Assembly: GCF_026240945.1 (NCBI RefSeq)
Contig: NZ_JAPFPY010000001.1
Location: 124,001-188,000, forward strand
DNA length: 64,000 nucleotides
Origin: Mycolicibacterium sp. J2
GTDB taxonomy: Bacteria > Actinomycetota > Actinomycetes > Mycobacteriales > Mycobacteriaceae
Reading direction: 5' to 3'
The stretch's first letter is position 1. Each line of letters begins with the position of its first letter. The position numbers and the translations under genes were made by a program. This document shows positions 18,193 through 28,447 of this stretch, piece by piece. The notes under the pieces were generated by a model. It had not been told where the DNA came from and did no database searches. It worked only from the letters and a program-made list of their open reading frames with translations.

Positions 18193-19047
18193 GTGACCGA
18201 TCCCTGGGCCCAACCCACCGAAGCAGCACCCGCCGGGGCTGCCGTGCCCCCGCCGCCGCCTTCGGAGCCTGAGCAGCCGAAGTCGCTGGGCAAGAAGATC
18301 GCCGGCCTGTTCCGCGATCCGCTGTCGATCGTGCTGGTGGTGGTCATCGTGCTGGCGCTGGCGGTGGCAGGCGCGGTGGGCTCGGAGCTGGTCGCCCGGC
18401 ACATCGCCGACAAGACCGTCACCCAGATCACCTCGTGTGTGGTGCAGGACAACGTCGACGTGTCGTTCGGCAAGACCCCGTTCCTGCTGCAGCACCTGGC
18501 CAAGCACTACAACAACATCACGGTGACGACCGCGGGCAACCGGATCCGCGAGGCCGACGGGATGAAGGCCCAGATCATCATCAACGATGTCCGGCTGACC
18601 GGGAACCAGAACGCGCCCGGCACCATCGGAGCGCTGGACGCCAACATCACCTGGACCGCCGACGGCATCAAGAACACCATCCAGAACCAGATTCCGCTGG
18701 TGGGCAGCTTCGTCAGCAGCGTGACCACCCACCCCAGCGACGGCACCATCGAACTGCAGGCGGCGCTGGGCAGCATCGTCGTCAAGCCGCAGGTGCAGAA
18801 CAACAACCTGACCCTGACCGTGCAGAGCCTGTCCGGCCTGGGCTTCATGCTGCCCCGCGAGACCGTGCAGCCGGCCCTGGACGCGTTCCTCGATCAGATC
18901 ACCAAGAACATCCCGCTCGGTATCCACGCCGAGAGCGTGCAGGTCACCGACAACGGGGTGACCGCGAAGTTCGTCACCCGCAACGCGACGATGCCCCCGG
19001 GCCGCAGCGGTCAGGGCGGCGATCCCTGCTTCGCCGGGCTGGACTAG
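18193..19047 (+). CDS. DUF2993 (LmeA-like) membrane-anchored protein
   Basis: A 284-residue protein: Pro-rich cytoplasmic N-terminus (about 35 residues), one transmembrane helix (IVLVVVIVLALAVAGAVGS) and an extracytoplasmic DUF2993 domain of about 220 residues. It resembles Rv0479c. The DUF2993 family includes LmeA, linked to lipomannan elongation, and is predicted to bind lipids; the role here is inferred. The GTG start follows CACAAT and 7 bases, close to a leaderless pattern. The stop overlaps the convergent DUF2599 gene by 4 bases (CTAG). Confidence 0.78.
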   Translation: MTDPWAQPTEAAPAGAAVPPPPPSEPEQPKSLGKKIAGLFRDPLSIVLVVVIVLALAVAGAVGSELVARHIADKTVTQITSCVVQDNVDVSFGKTPFLLQHLAKHYNNITVTTAGNRIREADGMKAQIIINDVRLTGNQNAPGTIGALDANITWTADGIKNTIQNQIPLVGSFVSSVTTHPSDGTIELQAALGSIVVKPQVQNNNLTLTVQSLSGLGFMLPRETVQPALDAFLDQITKNIPLGIHAESVQVTDNGVTAKFVTRNATMPPGRSGQGGDPCFAGLD

Positions 19048-19442
19048 AACGGCTCCTCGGTGCCGCCGGGGTTGCACCCGGCGGCGAACATCGCGGCATC
19101 GCTGACCTCGGGCCGCCACGGCTCCAGATTCCAGCTGGCCTTGCCGGGTTCGGCGATCTCGGCGTACTGCCAGTGGCACAGGAACTGCGCGCGCATGCCC
19201 GGCAGATCGGCATCGGGTGCGTCGGCCAGCACCTCTGCCCAGGCCGCATCGGCCTGCGCGAGCGTGCCGGGACGGGCGGACTCGGCCCGGGCGGCCAGGG
19301 TGGGATAGACCCGCAAGCTGGACAGATCGCCCCATTTCACCCATTGGGTGTGGTCGACGTAGTGGCCGGCGGCGTGGGCCACCGGTGCCGCGCACAGCGC
19401 CGCCGCGGCCGCCATGCCGAGCCCGGCGATCAGTTGACGCAT
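19044..19442 (-). CDS. Secreted DUF2599 protein (Rv0477-like)
   Basis: A 132-residue secreted protein. A Sec signal peptide covers about residues 1-24 (MRQLIAGLGMAAAAALCAAPVAHAAG, given to show the AHA-A cleavage site is not spaced unusually). The mature part carries WVKWGDLSSLRVYPT, QFLCHWQYAEIAEPGKASWN and a C-terminal cysteine, likely one disulfide. Role unknown. ATG 19442 is used because longer frames add non-signal sequence. The DUF2516 gene is 13 bases upstream. Confidence 0.78.
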   Translation of the reverse strand: MRQLIAGLGMAAAAALCAAPVAHAAGHYVDHTQWVKWGDLSSLRVYPTLAARAESARPGTLAQADAAWAEVLADAPDADLPGMRAQFLCHWQYAEIAEPGKASWNLEPWRPEVSDAAMFAAGCNPGGTEEPF

Positions 19443-19455
19443 CGCAGGTCGCCCG

Positions 19456-19737
19456 TCAGCGCGACTTACCTTGAATTTCAAGGATTTTCGGCCGCACGTC
19501 AACGAGATAGACGCCCGTTGCGCAGGCACAGATGGCCGCGCCGAACGCATCGCGCATCAGCAGGGCCAACAGCACGCCGACGCCGAGGATCAACAGCCAC
19601 ACCGGCTTGGTCAGCTTGCCGGTGGCGGTGTAGGCGTCGGGCCGCTGCATCGCCGCATGGACGAACGAATACGCGCCGACCAGGACGACGATCCCGACCA
19701 GCACGAACAGAATGGCACCCGCCAGGTCTGCAAGCAT
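19456..19737 (-). CDS. DUF2516 small membrane protein (Rv0476-like)
   Basis: A protein of about 93 residues with two or three transmembrane helices: [23 protein letters not shown], then [16 protein letters not shown] and a third weaker segment. It matches the DUF2516 family and Rv0476. Function unknown. ATG 19737 is preferred over the GTG one codon earlier. It sits 40 bases downstream of hbhA on the same strand, an order kept in M. tuberculosis. Confidence 0.78.
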   Translation of the reverse strand: MLADLAGAILFVLVGIVVLVGAYSFVHAAMQRPDAYTATGKLTKPVWLLILGVGVLLALLMRDAFGAAICACATGVYLVDVRPKILEIQGKSR

Positions 19738-19777
19738 CACACGTGCAGCCTAGGCGGGTGCCGTCCTGGCGTCGAAC

Positions 19778-20407
<630 letters not shown>

Positions 20408-20418
20408 GACTTTTCCTT

Positions 20419-20910
20419 TCAGAGGTCTGTATCGGGTGTTGGTTGTGTTGTGCTGGCTTGAGATTCAGACGTGGGCGGCACCCCTTCCGCTTCCGCCGCA
20501 GCGCCGGCCCCGGCCGCCGCTTCGGCTTCGTTCTGCTGACAGAACGACGTGTAGATGTCGAGCAGCACCTGCTTCTGCCGCTCGGTGACCGCGGTATCAC
20601 CGATGATCGCGTCACGGACCCGACTGCCCTCGGACGGTTCGAGCATTCCGGCCTGTACGTAGAGGACCTCGGCCGAAACGCGCAGCGCCTTGGCAATCTG
20701 GTTGAGCACGTCGGCCGACGGTTTGCGCAGTCCCCGCTCGATCTGACTGAGGTAGGGGTTGCTGACGCCGGCCTTTTCCGCGAGTTGGCGCACCGACACC
20801 TGCGCCGCCTCACGCTGGGCACGGATGAAGCTGCCGATGTCGGAGGCGGCGTTGCCGACCACGGCAACGATCTTGTCGTTGGCCGAAGCGGCGTCGTCCT
20901 CGTGCGACAT
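20419..20910 (-). CDS. XRE-family transcriptional regulator (Rv0474-like)
   Basis: A 163-residue regulator with a Cro/C1-type HTH at about residues 28-85 ([20 protein letters not shown], then [19 protein letters not shown]). The C-terminal half is Ala/Glu/Thr-rich and unlike a ligand domain. It matches Rv0474, next to hbhA, and is a natural candidate regulator of hbhA. Upstream (20963-20982) is a weak GTGCT...AGCAC inverted repeat with a 10-base gap. Confidence 0.85.
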   Translation of the reverse strand: MSHEDDAASANDKIVAVVGNAASDIGSFIRAQREAAQVSVRQLAEKAGVSNPYLSQIERGLRKPSADVLNQIAKALRVSAEVLYVQAGMLEPSEGSRVRDAIIGDTAVTERQKQVLLDIYTSFCQQNEAEAAAGAGAAAEAEGVPPTSESQASTTQPTPDTDL

Positions 20911-20995
20911 GTCGAGCCTCGATCCGGTGAATTGCTACTGCTACAACTCACGGTACGAGCGAGTGCTAACTATTGCAAGCACTAGCTAGCAGAGC

Positions 20996-22315
20996 TCAGA
21001 AAAGCAGCTGCGCCACCGAATAGATCACCAGGCCGGCCAGCGCACCCACCACCGTGCCGTTGATTCGGATGAACTGCAGGTCACGGCCCACGTGCAGCTC
21101 GATCCGGCGGCTGGCCTCGTCCGCGTCCCAGCGTTCGATGGTCTCGGTGATGATCGCTGTGATCTCCGTCCCATACTGGGCCACCAGGTGCTGTGCGGCG
21201 CGCACGATCCAGTTGTCCACCTTGTCGCGCAGGCCGACGTCGTCACGCAGCGACTCCCCGATGCGGACCACCGAATCGGCGATCCGGGTGCGCAGCGCCG
21301 AGGACGGATCGTCGACCGACTCCAGCACGATGCGCTTGGCCGCGGTCCAGGCCGTCTCGGCGGCCTTGGTCACCTCGTCGCGGGCCATGATCTGCTCCTT
21401 GACCCGCTCGGCCCGCGCGATCGTGGCCTCGTCGTGCTGCAGGTCGTCGGCGAACTCGAACAGGAATTTGGTCGCCGACCGGCGCAGCTCATGGTTCGGA
21501 TCGCGGCGCACCTTGTCGGTGAAGTCCATCAGTTCGCGGTGGATGCGGTCGCCCACCAAGTGGTCCACCCAGCGCGGCGACCAGGTGGGCGAATCGCGCT
21601 CGATGACCCGCTCGATCACCTCGCCCGCGTTCAGCGACCACTGGAAGGCCCGGTCGGCCAGCAATTGCAGCAACGCCTCCTGGCGCTGCTCGGCGAGCAG
21701 GCCGGACAGCACCCGGCCCACCGGCGGCCCCCACTGCGGTTCGGCGATGCGCTTGACGATCATCCGGTCCAACACGTGCTGCACGTCCTCGTCGCGCAGC
21801 ATCTCGACGAGCACCCGAAGCACCGTCGACGCCTCCGCCGCCACCCGTTCGGCATGGCTGTACTCGCACAACCACTTCCCCATCCGGCCGGCCACCTCGG
21901 CGTCACGCAACTTGGTCGCGACCACCTCGGGGGACATGAAGTTCTCCCGGACGAAGGTGCCCAAACCCTCGCCGAGCTGGTCCTTCTTCCGCTTGATGAT
22001 CGCCGTGTGTGGGATGGGGATGCCCAGTGGGTGTTTGAACAGCGCCGTCACCGCGAACCAGTCGGCCAGCGCGCCGACCATGCCGGCCTCGGCCGCGGCG
22101 CGGACATAGCCGACCCAGCCGGTCACGCCGCGGGACTGCGCCCAGGTGCACGCGAGGAAGATCACTGTCGCGCCGATCAGGAAACCCAGCGCAACGGCCT
22201 TCATCCGCCGCAACGCCCGGCGGCGTTCCCGGTCGGCTTCGGATTCCGTCCCGCCGAGCGACGCGACAAAACCGGCGGTCAACGAGGGCGGTCCGGGAGC
22301 TGGTCTATGCGCCAC
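20996..22315 (-). CDS. DUF445 membrane protein (Rv0473-like)
   Basis: A 439-residue DUF445/YheB-type protein. After about 40 polar residues come an N-terminal helix (AVALGFLIGATVIFLACTWA), a second segment (AAAEAGMVGALADWFAVTALFKHP), a long soluble helical domain, and a C-terminal anchor (VVGALAGLVIYSVAQLLF). The ALADWFAVTALF and IPHTAIIKRKKDQLG strings are family hallmarks. Function unknown. The GTG start at 22315 is used. It is divergent from madR across 103 bases. Confidence 0.82.
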   Translation of the reverse strand: MAHRPAPGPPSLTAGFVASLGGTESEADRERRRALRRMKAVALGFLIGATVIFLACTWAQSRGVTGWVGYVRAAAEAGMVGALADWFAVTALFKHPLGIPIPHTAIIKRKKDQLGEGLGTFVRENFMSPEVVATKLRDAEVAGRMGKWLCEYSHAERVAAEASTVLRVLVEMLRDEDVQHVLDRMIVKRIAEPQWGPPVGRVLSGLLAEQRQEALLQLLADRAFQWSLNAGEVIERVIERDSPTWSPRWVDHLVGDRIHRELMDFTDKVRRDPNHELRRSATKFLFEFADDLQHDEATIARAERVKEQIMARDEVTKAAETAWTAAKRIVLESVDDPSSALRTRIADSVVRIGESLRDDVGLRDKVDNWIVRAAQHLVAQYGTEITAIITETIERWDADEASRRIELHVGRDLQFIRINGTVVGALAGLVIYSVAQLLF

Positions 22316-22418
22316 ACGTCCATCATCCGCTACCGGCCGACGGGGCGGCGCAGTCGATCGACCAGCGGCGCCTCCCCACCGTATTATCGAGATGACCTAG
22401 TGAACGGATTTCCCCGAA

Positions 22419-23111
22419 GTGGCACAGCAGAGCGCAGCGGCGATGGTAAAAACCGACGGCCGCAAACGACGCTGGCATCAGCACAAGGTGGACCGTCGAA
22501 ACGAGCTCGTGGACGGCACGCTGGAGGCGATCCGCCGGCGCGGCAGCAATGTCAGCATGGACGAGATCGCTGCCGAGATCGGCGTCTCCAAGACCGTGCT
22601 CTACCGCTACTTCGTGGACAAGAACGACCTCACCACCGCCGTGATGATGCGGTTCGCCCAGACCACCCTGATCCCGAACATGGCCGCGGCACTGTCCTCG
22701 AATCTGGACGGCTACGCCCTGGTGCGCGAGATCATCCGGGTCTACGTCGACACCGTGGCCGCCGAACCGGAGCCGTACCGGTTCGTGATGTCCAACAGCT
22801 CGGCCAGCCGGACCAAGGCCATCAACGACTCCGAGCAGATCATCGCCCGCATGCTCGCCGTCATGCTGCGCCGCCGGATGGGCAGTGTGGGCATGGACAC
22901 CAAAGGCGTGGAGCCGTGGGCCTTCCACATCGTCGGCGGGGTGCAGCTGGCCACCCACTCGTGGATGTCCAGTCCCCGGATGAGCACCGACGAACTGATC
23001 GACTACCTGACGATGCTGTCCTGGAGCGCGCTGTGCGGCATCGTCGAGGTGGGCGGGTCGCTGGAAAAGTTCAACTCGCAGCCACATCCGTCGCCTTCGC
23101 TGCCGCGATAG
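22419..23111 (+). CDS. madR: TetR-family regulator of mycolate desaturation (MadR-like)
   Basis: A 230-residue TetR regulator nearly identical in plan to Rv0472c, which has been named MadR for acyl-CoA-responsive control of desA1/desA2. The N-terminal HTH is SMDEIAAEIGVSKTVLYRYF, followed by DKNDLTTAVM; the C-terminal domain has WAFHIVGGVQLATHSWM. A basic N-terminus (VKTDGRKRRWHQHKVDRR) is conserved. GTG 22419 fits the homologue; ATG 22443 is an alternative. In M. tuberculosis it neighbours pcaA and umaA; here a PPK2 and a DUF559 gene lie between it and umaA. Confidence 0.85.
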   Translation: MAQQSAAAMVKTDGRKRRWHQHKVDRRNELVDGTLEAIRRRGSNVSMDEIAAEIGVSKTVLYRYFVDKNDLTTAVMMRFAQTTLIPNMAAALSSNLDGYALVREIIRVYVDTVAAEPEPYRFVMSNSSASRTKAINDSEQIIARMLAVMLRRRMGSVGMDTKGVEPWAFHIVGGVQLATHSWMSSPRMSTDELIDYLTMLSWSALCGIVEVGGSLEKFNSQPHPSPSLPR

Positions 23112-23127
23112 CTGCTTGACTGGCCAC

Positions 23128-23997
23128 GTGACCTCACCCGACTCCGACCTGCCCGCCCTGTGGACCCACGAGCCACACACCCATCTGGAATTCACGCCGG
23201 GCGACTTGGTGGCGGCCATCGACCCGGACTCCACCCCGGGGTTCGTCGGCTCCAAGCGCGACGCGCCGGTGCTGCAGGCCGAGCGCAACATCCGGTTCGC
23301 CGAGCTGCAGGAGATGCTGTACGCCAGCAGCCGGGCCGGCGACACCCGCTCGTTGCTGCTGGTGTTGCAGGGGATGGACACCGCAGGTAAGGGCGGAATC
23401 GTCAAACACGTTGTGGGAGCCGGCAATCCGCAAGGCATCGACTATGCCAGCTTCGGCAAGCCGACCGAGGAGGAGCTGGCGCACCACTATCTGTGGCGGA
23501 TCCGCAAGGCGCTGCCCGCGGCCGGACACATCGGGGTGTTCGACCGTTCGCACTACGAGGACGTGCTGATCGTGCGGGTGCACGATCTGGTACCGCCGGA
23601 GGTCTGGGGCACCCGCTACGACGAGATCAACGCCTTCGAGAAGGAGTTGGTCGACGCCGGCACCAAGATCGTCAAGGTGGCCATGTTCGTCTCCCTCGAC
23701 GAGCAGAAGAAGCGCCTGGCCGAGCGGCTGGACCGGCCGGACAAGTACTGGAAGTACAACCCCGCCGATATCGACGAGCGGCTGTTGTGGCCCAAGTACC
23801 AGGAGGCCTATCAGGTGATGCTGGACCGCACGTCGACCGACTACGCGCCCTGGCACGTGATCCCGAGCAACCGCAAATGGTACAGCCGGCTGGCCATCCT
23901 GGAGTTGCTCATCGAGGCGCTCAAGGGGTTCAACCTCGCCTGGCCGCCGCCGGACTTCGACGTCAAGGCCGAGAAGAAACGGCTCGCGAAAGCCTGA
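23128..23997 (+). CDS. Polyphosphate kinase 2, class III-like
   Basis: A 289-residue PPK2 that transfers phosphate between polyphosphate and nucleotides. Walker A is LQGMDTAGKGG, Walker B-like IGVFDRSHYEDVLIVRV, with the lid FVSLDEQKKRLAERLDRPDKYWKY and a C-terminal DYAPWHVIPSNRKWYSR. NPQGIDYASFGKPT and SHYED point to the class III type, which phosphorylates AMP/ADP, unlike the second PPK2 at 37.7-38.6 kb. GTG 23128 was chosen; a TTG at 23116 is possible. It follows madR by 16 bases. A copy of the 23-bp element starts 9 bases after its stop. Confidence 0.88.
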   Translation: MTSPDSDLPALWTHEPHTHLEFTPGDLVAAIDPDSTPGFVGSKRDAPVLQAERNIRFAELQEMLYASSRAGDTRSLLLVLQGMDTAGKGGIVKHVVGAGNPQGIDYASFGKPTEEELAHHYLWRIRKALPAAGHIGVFDRSHYEDVLIVRVHDLVPPEVWGTRYDEINAFEKELVDAGTKIVKVAMFVSLDEQKKRLAERLDRPDKYWKYNPADIDERLLWPKYQEAYQVMLDRTSTDYAPWHVIPSNRKWYSRLAILELLIEALKGFNLAWPPPDFDVKAEKKRLAKA

Positions 23998-24005
23998 CCC
24001 GAGTC

Positions 24006-24068
24006 CGCCGAGACTACGGTTTCTGGCGCGCCGACGGCGTTTTCGCCGCAACAACCGTAGTGCCGGCG
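24006..24068 (+). repeat. 23-bp element, copy 1, with a hairpin, after the PPK2 gene
   Basis: The 23-mer at 24006-24028 begins CGCCGAGACTACGG and ends TTTCTGGCG. An exact inverted copy lies at 24989-25011. The part ACTACGGTT (24013-24021) is also complementary to AACCGTAGT (24053-24061), so this end can fold into a stem with about a 31-base loop. It reads outward from the PPK2 gene. Confidence 0.85.
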
Positions 24069-24109
24069 CGGGCGGAACCGGGCGCGGTCGCCCTGCGTCG
24101 ATAACCGGT

Positions 24110-25003
24110 ATGGGGCCGATCTTCCTGGGTACGGAGGCGTTGGGATCCAGCGCGGTCACCCGGCACGGTTTGCAGACGAAATTCCGCAAGCTCCACCGCA
24201 ACGTCTATGCCCCAGCCGATATCGAGCTGGACGCCCGGTCGCGGGCGATCGCGGCCTGGTTGTGGTCGGGTCGGCGCGCGACGCTGGTGGGCCTCTCCGC
24301 AGCGGCGATGCTGGGTAGTCGATGGCTGCCCGTCGACGCCCCGGCCGAACTGGCTCGAGTACGCATCCCCAGTCCCCAGGGCATCGTGGTGCATTCCGGT
24401 GCGATCGCCGACGACGAGCTCACCAGCGTCGGCGCGATCCAGTGCACGACAGCCGCGCGCGCCTGTTACGACCTCGGGCGACGCCTACCCGAGGACACCG
24501 GCGTCATCCGCATCGACGCACTGCTCAACCACACCGCCGTGGAGGTGGCAGCCGTGGCCGCCGTCGCCGACCGCTATCCAGGTGCGCGAGGGATCCGCCG
24601 CCTACGTCGGGTTCTCGACCTCGTCGACCCGGGAGCAGAATCACCGCAGGAGACCCGCGTCCGAATGCTCCTGGTGCGCGCTGGGCTACCGCGGCCGGTC
24701 ACTCAAATACCGGTATGCAACGAGTGGGGCCGGGTGGTGCGCCGGATCGACATGGGTTGGCCGGAGCGGATGGTGGGTGTCGAGTACGACGGAGAGCAGC
24801 ACTGGAGCGATCCGGTCAACCACAGCTCGGACATCGACCGGTTGGAATTCCTGGCAGCAAGGGGCTGGACCATCGTGCGCGTCAGCGCACGGCACCTACG
24901 CCATGAGCCGGACATTGTCGTCGCGCGCGTCCAGCACGCACTAAAAAGCGCCGAGACTACGGAAAATGGCGAGAATCGAGGCGAATCTCGCCAGAAACCG
25001 TAG
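24110..25003 (+). CDS. DUF559 (Vsr-like nuclease fold) / AbiEi-like protein
   Basis: A 297-residue protein. The N-terminal half resembles the AbiEi-type antitoxin-like domain common in actinobacteria (HRNVYAPADIELDARSRA, LVGLSAAAMLG, RACYDLGRRL). The C-terminal half is DUF559, a PD-(D/E)xK fold related to Vsr: SPQETRVRMLL, then RRIDMGWPERMVGVEYDGEQHW, which supply the Glu, Asp and Glu-Tyr-Asp cluster, then DRLEFLAARGWTIVRVS. No AbiEii toxin is adjacent. The C-terminal residues and the stop are encoded inside a long inverted repeat, and the gene lies among copies of the 23-bp element. Activity unproven. Confidence 0.72.
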   Translation: MGPIFLGTEALGSSAVTRHGLQTKFRKLHRNVYAPADIELDARSRAIAAWLWSGRRATLVGLSAAAMLGSRWLPVDAPAELARVRIPSPQGIVVHSGAIADDELTSVGAIQCTTAARACYDLGRRLPEDTGVIRIDALLNHTAVEVAAVAAVADRYPGARGIRRLRRVLDLVDPGAESPQETRVRMLLVRAGLPRPVTQIPVCNEWGRVVRRIDMGWPERMVGVEYDGEQHWSDPVNHSSDIDRLEFLAARGWTIVRVSARHLRHEPDIVVARVQHALKSAETTENGENRGESRQKP

Positions 25004-25014
25004 TCTCGGCGCTT
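24946..25014. terminator. Large hairpin between convergent DUF559 gene and umaA (23-bp element copies 2 and 3)
   Basis: Perfect 17-bp arms AAGCGCCGAGACTACGG (24946-24962) and CCGTAGTCTCGGCGCTT (24998-25014), then a short mismatch and inner 8-bp arms TGGCGAGA (24967-24974) and TCTCGCCA (24986-24993). The right arm contains the exact inverted 23-mer (24989-25011); the left arm has its first 14 bases (24949-24962). It can act as a bidirectional terminator. Confidence 0.8.
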
Positions 25015-25022
25015 GGTTGGAC

Positions 25023-25943
<921 letters not shown>

Positions 25944-26011
25944 TCAGAGGCCTACTAGAGCCGCATCCGACGATGGTACCCCATATTAGCTAGGCTAAAC
26001 ATTAGGGACCG

Positions 26012-26866
26012 TCAGTAGTCGTAGAAGCCCTTACCCGACTTCTTGCCCAGTTGGCCCGCCTCCACCATGCGTAACAGCAGCGGCGGCGGGCCGTAGAGCG
26101 GTTCCTTGAACTCTTCGTACATTTTGTCGGCAATCAGCTTGAGCGTGTCCAAGCCGACCAGGTCCGACAGCCGCAACGGGCCCATGGGGTGCGACAACCC
26201 GGCGACGACGGCCTTGTCGACGTCCTCGATGGTCGCGAAACCGGACTCCACCATCCGGATGGCGGCCAGCAGGTACGGCACTAGCAGCGCGTTCACCACG
26301 AAGCCGGAGCGGTCGCCGCAGCGCACGACCTGCTTTCCCAGGATATTGCCAGCGAATTCTTCGACACGCTCCAGCGCGCCGCTGGAGGTGACCAGTGTCG
26401 AGATGAGTTCCACCAGCGGCAGCACCGGCACCGGATTGAAGAAGTGCAGCCCGAGCACCCGCTGCGGGTTCTTCGTCGCCGCTGCGATCTTCATGATCGG
26501 AATGCTGGAGGTGTTCGACGCCAGCACTGCGTCGGGATCGGTGACGATCGCATCGAGCTCGGCGAACACCTTCGCCTTGACCGCCTCGTCCTCGACGATG
26601 GCCTCGATCACCAGCTGCCGGTCGGCGAAATCCGCCAGGTTCGTCGTGAAGGTCAGCCGACCCAGGGCGCCGTCGCGGTCGTCCTGGCTGAGCTTGCCCT
26701 TGGCCGCCGCGCGGTCCAGCGACGCCGTGATGCGCGCCTTGCCGGCGTCCAGCAGTGTGGCGGCGGGTTCGTAGACCAGGACCTGCGCACCAGCCTTGGC
26801 ACACACCTCGGCGATACCGCCGCCCATCTGCCCGGCGCCGATCACGCCGACTCGTTCGATGCTCAA
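26012..26866 (-). CDS. fadB2: 3-hydroxybutyryl-CoA dehydrogenase FadB2
   Basis: NAD(P)-dependent oxidation of 3-hydroxyacyl-CoA (or the reverse) in fatty acid metabolism. The 284-residue protein has the Rossmann loop VGVIGAGQMGGGIAEVCA, VIEAIVEDEAVK, SNTSSIPI, the catalytic His in GLHFFNPVPVLPLVE, and the C-terminal domain SGFVVNALLVPYL with LVGLDTLKLIADKM. A TTG start at 26866 is predicted because GGGAG lies 5-6 bases upstream and the product then matches the known N-terminus (SIERVGVIGAGQ). It is separated from icl by a strong hairpin. Confidence 0.93.
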   Translation of the reverse strand: MSIERVGVIGAGQMGGGIAEVCAKAGAQVLVYEPAATLLDAGKARITASLDRAAAKGKLSQDDRDGALGRLTFTTNLADFADRQLVIEAIVEDEAVKAKVFAELDAIVTDPDAVLASNTSSIPIMKIAAATKNPQRVLGLHFFNPVPVLPLVELISTLVTSSGALERVEEFAGNILGKQVVRCGDRSGFVVNALLVPYLLAAIRMVESGFATIEDVDKAVVAGLSHPMGPLRLSDLVGLDTLKLIADKMYEEFKEPLYGPPPLLLRMVEAGQLGKKSGKGFYDY

Positions 26867-26892
26867 CTGAATCTCCCTCACTGTCTGCAGCG

Positions 26893-26926
26893 ATGAGCCC
26901 CGCCCGGAACTCCGGGCGGGGCTCAT
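26893..26926. terminator. Strong hairpin between icl and fadB2
   Basis: Perfect 15-bp arms (ATGAGCCCCGCCCGG at 26893-26907; complement at 26912-26926) with an AACT loop. It lies 49 bases after the icl stop and before the fadB2 Shine-Dalgarno. No long U tract follows, so it may attenuate or protect a processed mRNA end rather than fully stop transcription. Confidence 0.75.
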
Positions 26927-26975
26927 GCTGTCATGCGTTCGGCAACTGCGCGGAACAGGCCTGGTCGAACGGGGC

Positions 26976-28262
26976 TTAGTGGAACTGGCCCTCTTCGGTG
27001 GAACCGGCCAGCGCGGTGGTCGAGCTGTTCGGGTCCACGGTGGTGGCGATCCGGTCGAAGTAGCCGGCGCCGACCTCACGCTGGTGCTTGGTGGCGGTGT
27101 AACCGCGCTCCTCGGCGGCGAACTCGCGCTCCTGCAGCTCGACGTAGGCCTTCATCTGCTCGCGGGCGTACCCGTGGGCCAGGTCGAACATCGAGTAGTT
27201 GAGGGCGTGGAAGCCGGCCAGCGTGATGAACTGGAACTTGAAGCCCATCGCGCCCAGCTCGCGCTGGAACTTGGCGATGGTGTCGTCGTCCAGGTGCTGC
27301 TTCCAGTTGAACGACGGCGAGCAGTTGTAGGACAGCATCTGGTCCGGGAACTCGGCCTTGACGCCTTCGGCGAACTTCTTGGCCAGCTCCAGGTCCGGGG
27401 TGCCGGTCTCCATCCAGATCAGGTCGGCGTACGGCGCGTAGGCCTTGGCGCGGGCGATGCACGGCTCCAGGCCGTTCTGCACCCGGTAGAAGCCTTCGCT
27501 GGTGCGCTCACCGGTGATGAACGGGCGGTCGCGCTCGTCCACGTCGGAGGTGATCAGGGTGGCGGCCTCGGCGTCGGTGCGGGCGATGACCAGGGTCGGC
27601 ACGTCGGCGACATCGGCGGCCAAGCGGGCCGAGGTCAGGGTGCGGATGTGCTGCTGGGTGGGGATCAGCACCTTGCCACCGAGGTGGCCGCACTTCTTCT
27701 CCGAGGCCAGCTGGTCTTCCCAGTGCGAACCGGCGACACCGGCGGCGATCATGGCCTTCTGCAGCTCGTAGACGTTCAGGGCGCCACCGAAGCCGGCCTC
27801 ACCGTCGGCGACGATCGGGGCCAGCCAGTTCTCGACCGAGGTGTCGCCCTCGACCTTGGCGATCTGGTCGGCGCGCAGCAGCGCGTTGTTGATGCGGCGC
27901 ACCACCTGCGGCACCGAGTTGGCCGGGTAGAGGCTCTGATCGGGGTAGGTGTGGCCGGAGAGGTTCGCGTCACCGGCGACCTGCCACCCGGACAGGTAGA
28001 TGGCCTTGAGGCCCGCACGCACCTGCTGCACGGCCTGGTTGCCGGTCAGCGCGCCGAGCGCGTTGACGTAGTCCATGTTGTGCAGCTGGTCCCACAGCAC
28101 CTCGGCGCCGCGACGGGCCAGGGTGTTCTCCTCGACGACGTGGCCCTGCAGTGCGACGACGTCCTCGGGGGTGTAGGTACGGGTGATGCCCTTCCAGCGG
28201 GGGTTGTGGTCCCAGTCGTGCTGGATCTGCTCCGGGCTCTTCGGTGTGCCAACGGTGGACAT
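26976..28262 (-). CDS. aceA: Isocitrate lyase
   Basis: Glyoxylate shunt enzyme, cleaving isocitrate to succinate and glyoxylate; methylisocitrate lyase activity is known for the mycobacterial enzyme. The 428-residue protein carries the catalytic KKCGHLGG loop with Cys191, [23 protein letters not shown], and [12 protein letters not shown]. It matches ICL1 (Rv0467). AGGAG stands before the ATG. The upstream gap contains repeats suited to RamB, whose gene is 1.1 kb away. Confidence 0.97.
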   Translation of the reverse strand: MSTVGTPKSPEQIQHDWDHNPRWKGITRTYTPEDVVALQGHVVEENTLARRGAEVLWDQLHNMDYVNALGALTGNQAVQQVRAGLKAIYLSGWQVAGDANLSGHTYPDQSLYPANSVPQVVRRINNALLRADQIAKVEGDTSVENWLAPIVADGEAGFGGALNVYELQKAMIAAGVAGSHWEDQLASEKKCGHLGGKVLIPTQQHIRTLTSARLAADVADVPTLVIARTDAEAATLITSDVDERDRPFITGERTSEGFYRVQNGLEPCIARAKAYAPYADLIWMETGTPDLELAKKFAEGVKAEFPDQMLSYNCSPSFNWKQHLDDDTIAKFQRELGAMGFKFQFITLAGFHALNYSMFDLAHGYAREQMKAYVELQEREFAAEERGYTATKHQREVGAGYFDRIATTVDPNSSTTALAGSTEEGQFH

Positions 28263-28400
28263 GGCTCTCCTAACGGGTTAACAGGTGCGAGGGTCGTTGC
28301 GGCGTTTCAACACTGCGCGTTGTTAATGCCACCGCGATCTCGCGGGTGTGCTAATCCGAGGATGCCCTACGGCATATGCGCAGGTCCACCCGTTTCAGTT

Positions 28401-28447
28401 GCCAATTTTGGCTAACACCCTCCGACGAACTTGCTAAGTTTGCGAAG
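28401..28447. promoter_or_regulatory. Candidate operator cluster upstream of icl
   Basis: Within the 273-base gap before icl are a palindrome GCCAATTTTGGC (28401-28412) and a tandem pair CTTGCTAAG / TTTGCGAAG (28430-28447). TTTGC-type half-sites are characteristic of RamB binding in corynebacteria and mycobacteria. The remainder of 28263-28535 shows no gene. Confidence 0.4.

Noticed and set aside
24110..25003. Complete type IV toxin-antitoxin (AbiE) system
   Set aside because: No AbiEii nucleotidyltransferase toxin is adjacent to either AbiEi-like gene.
25975..26003. IdeR (iron) box-like TTAGCTAGGCTAAAC upstream of umaA
   Set aside because: Only the central TAGGCTAA fits; the flanks disagree with the 19-bp consensus at most positions.
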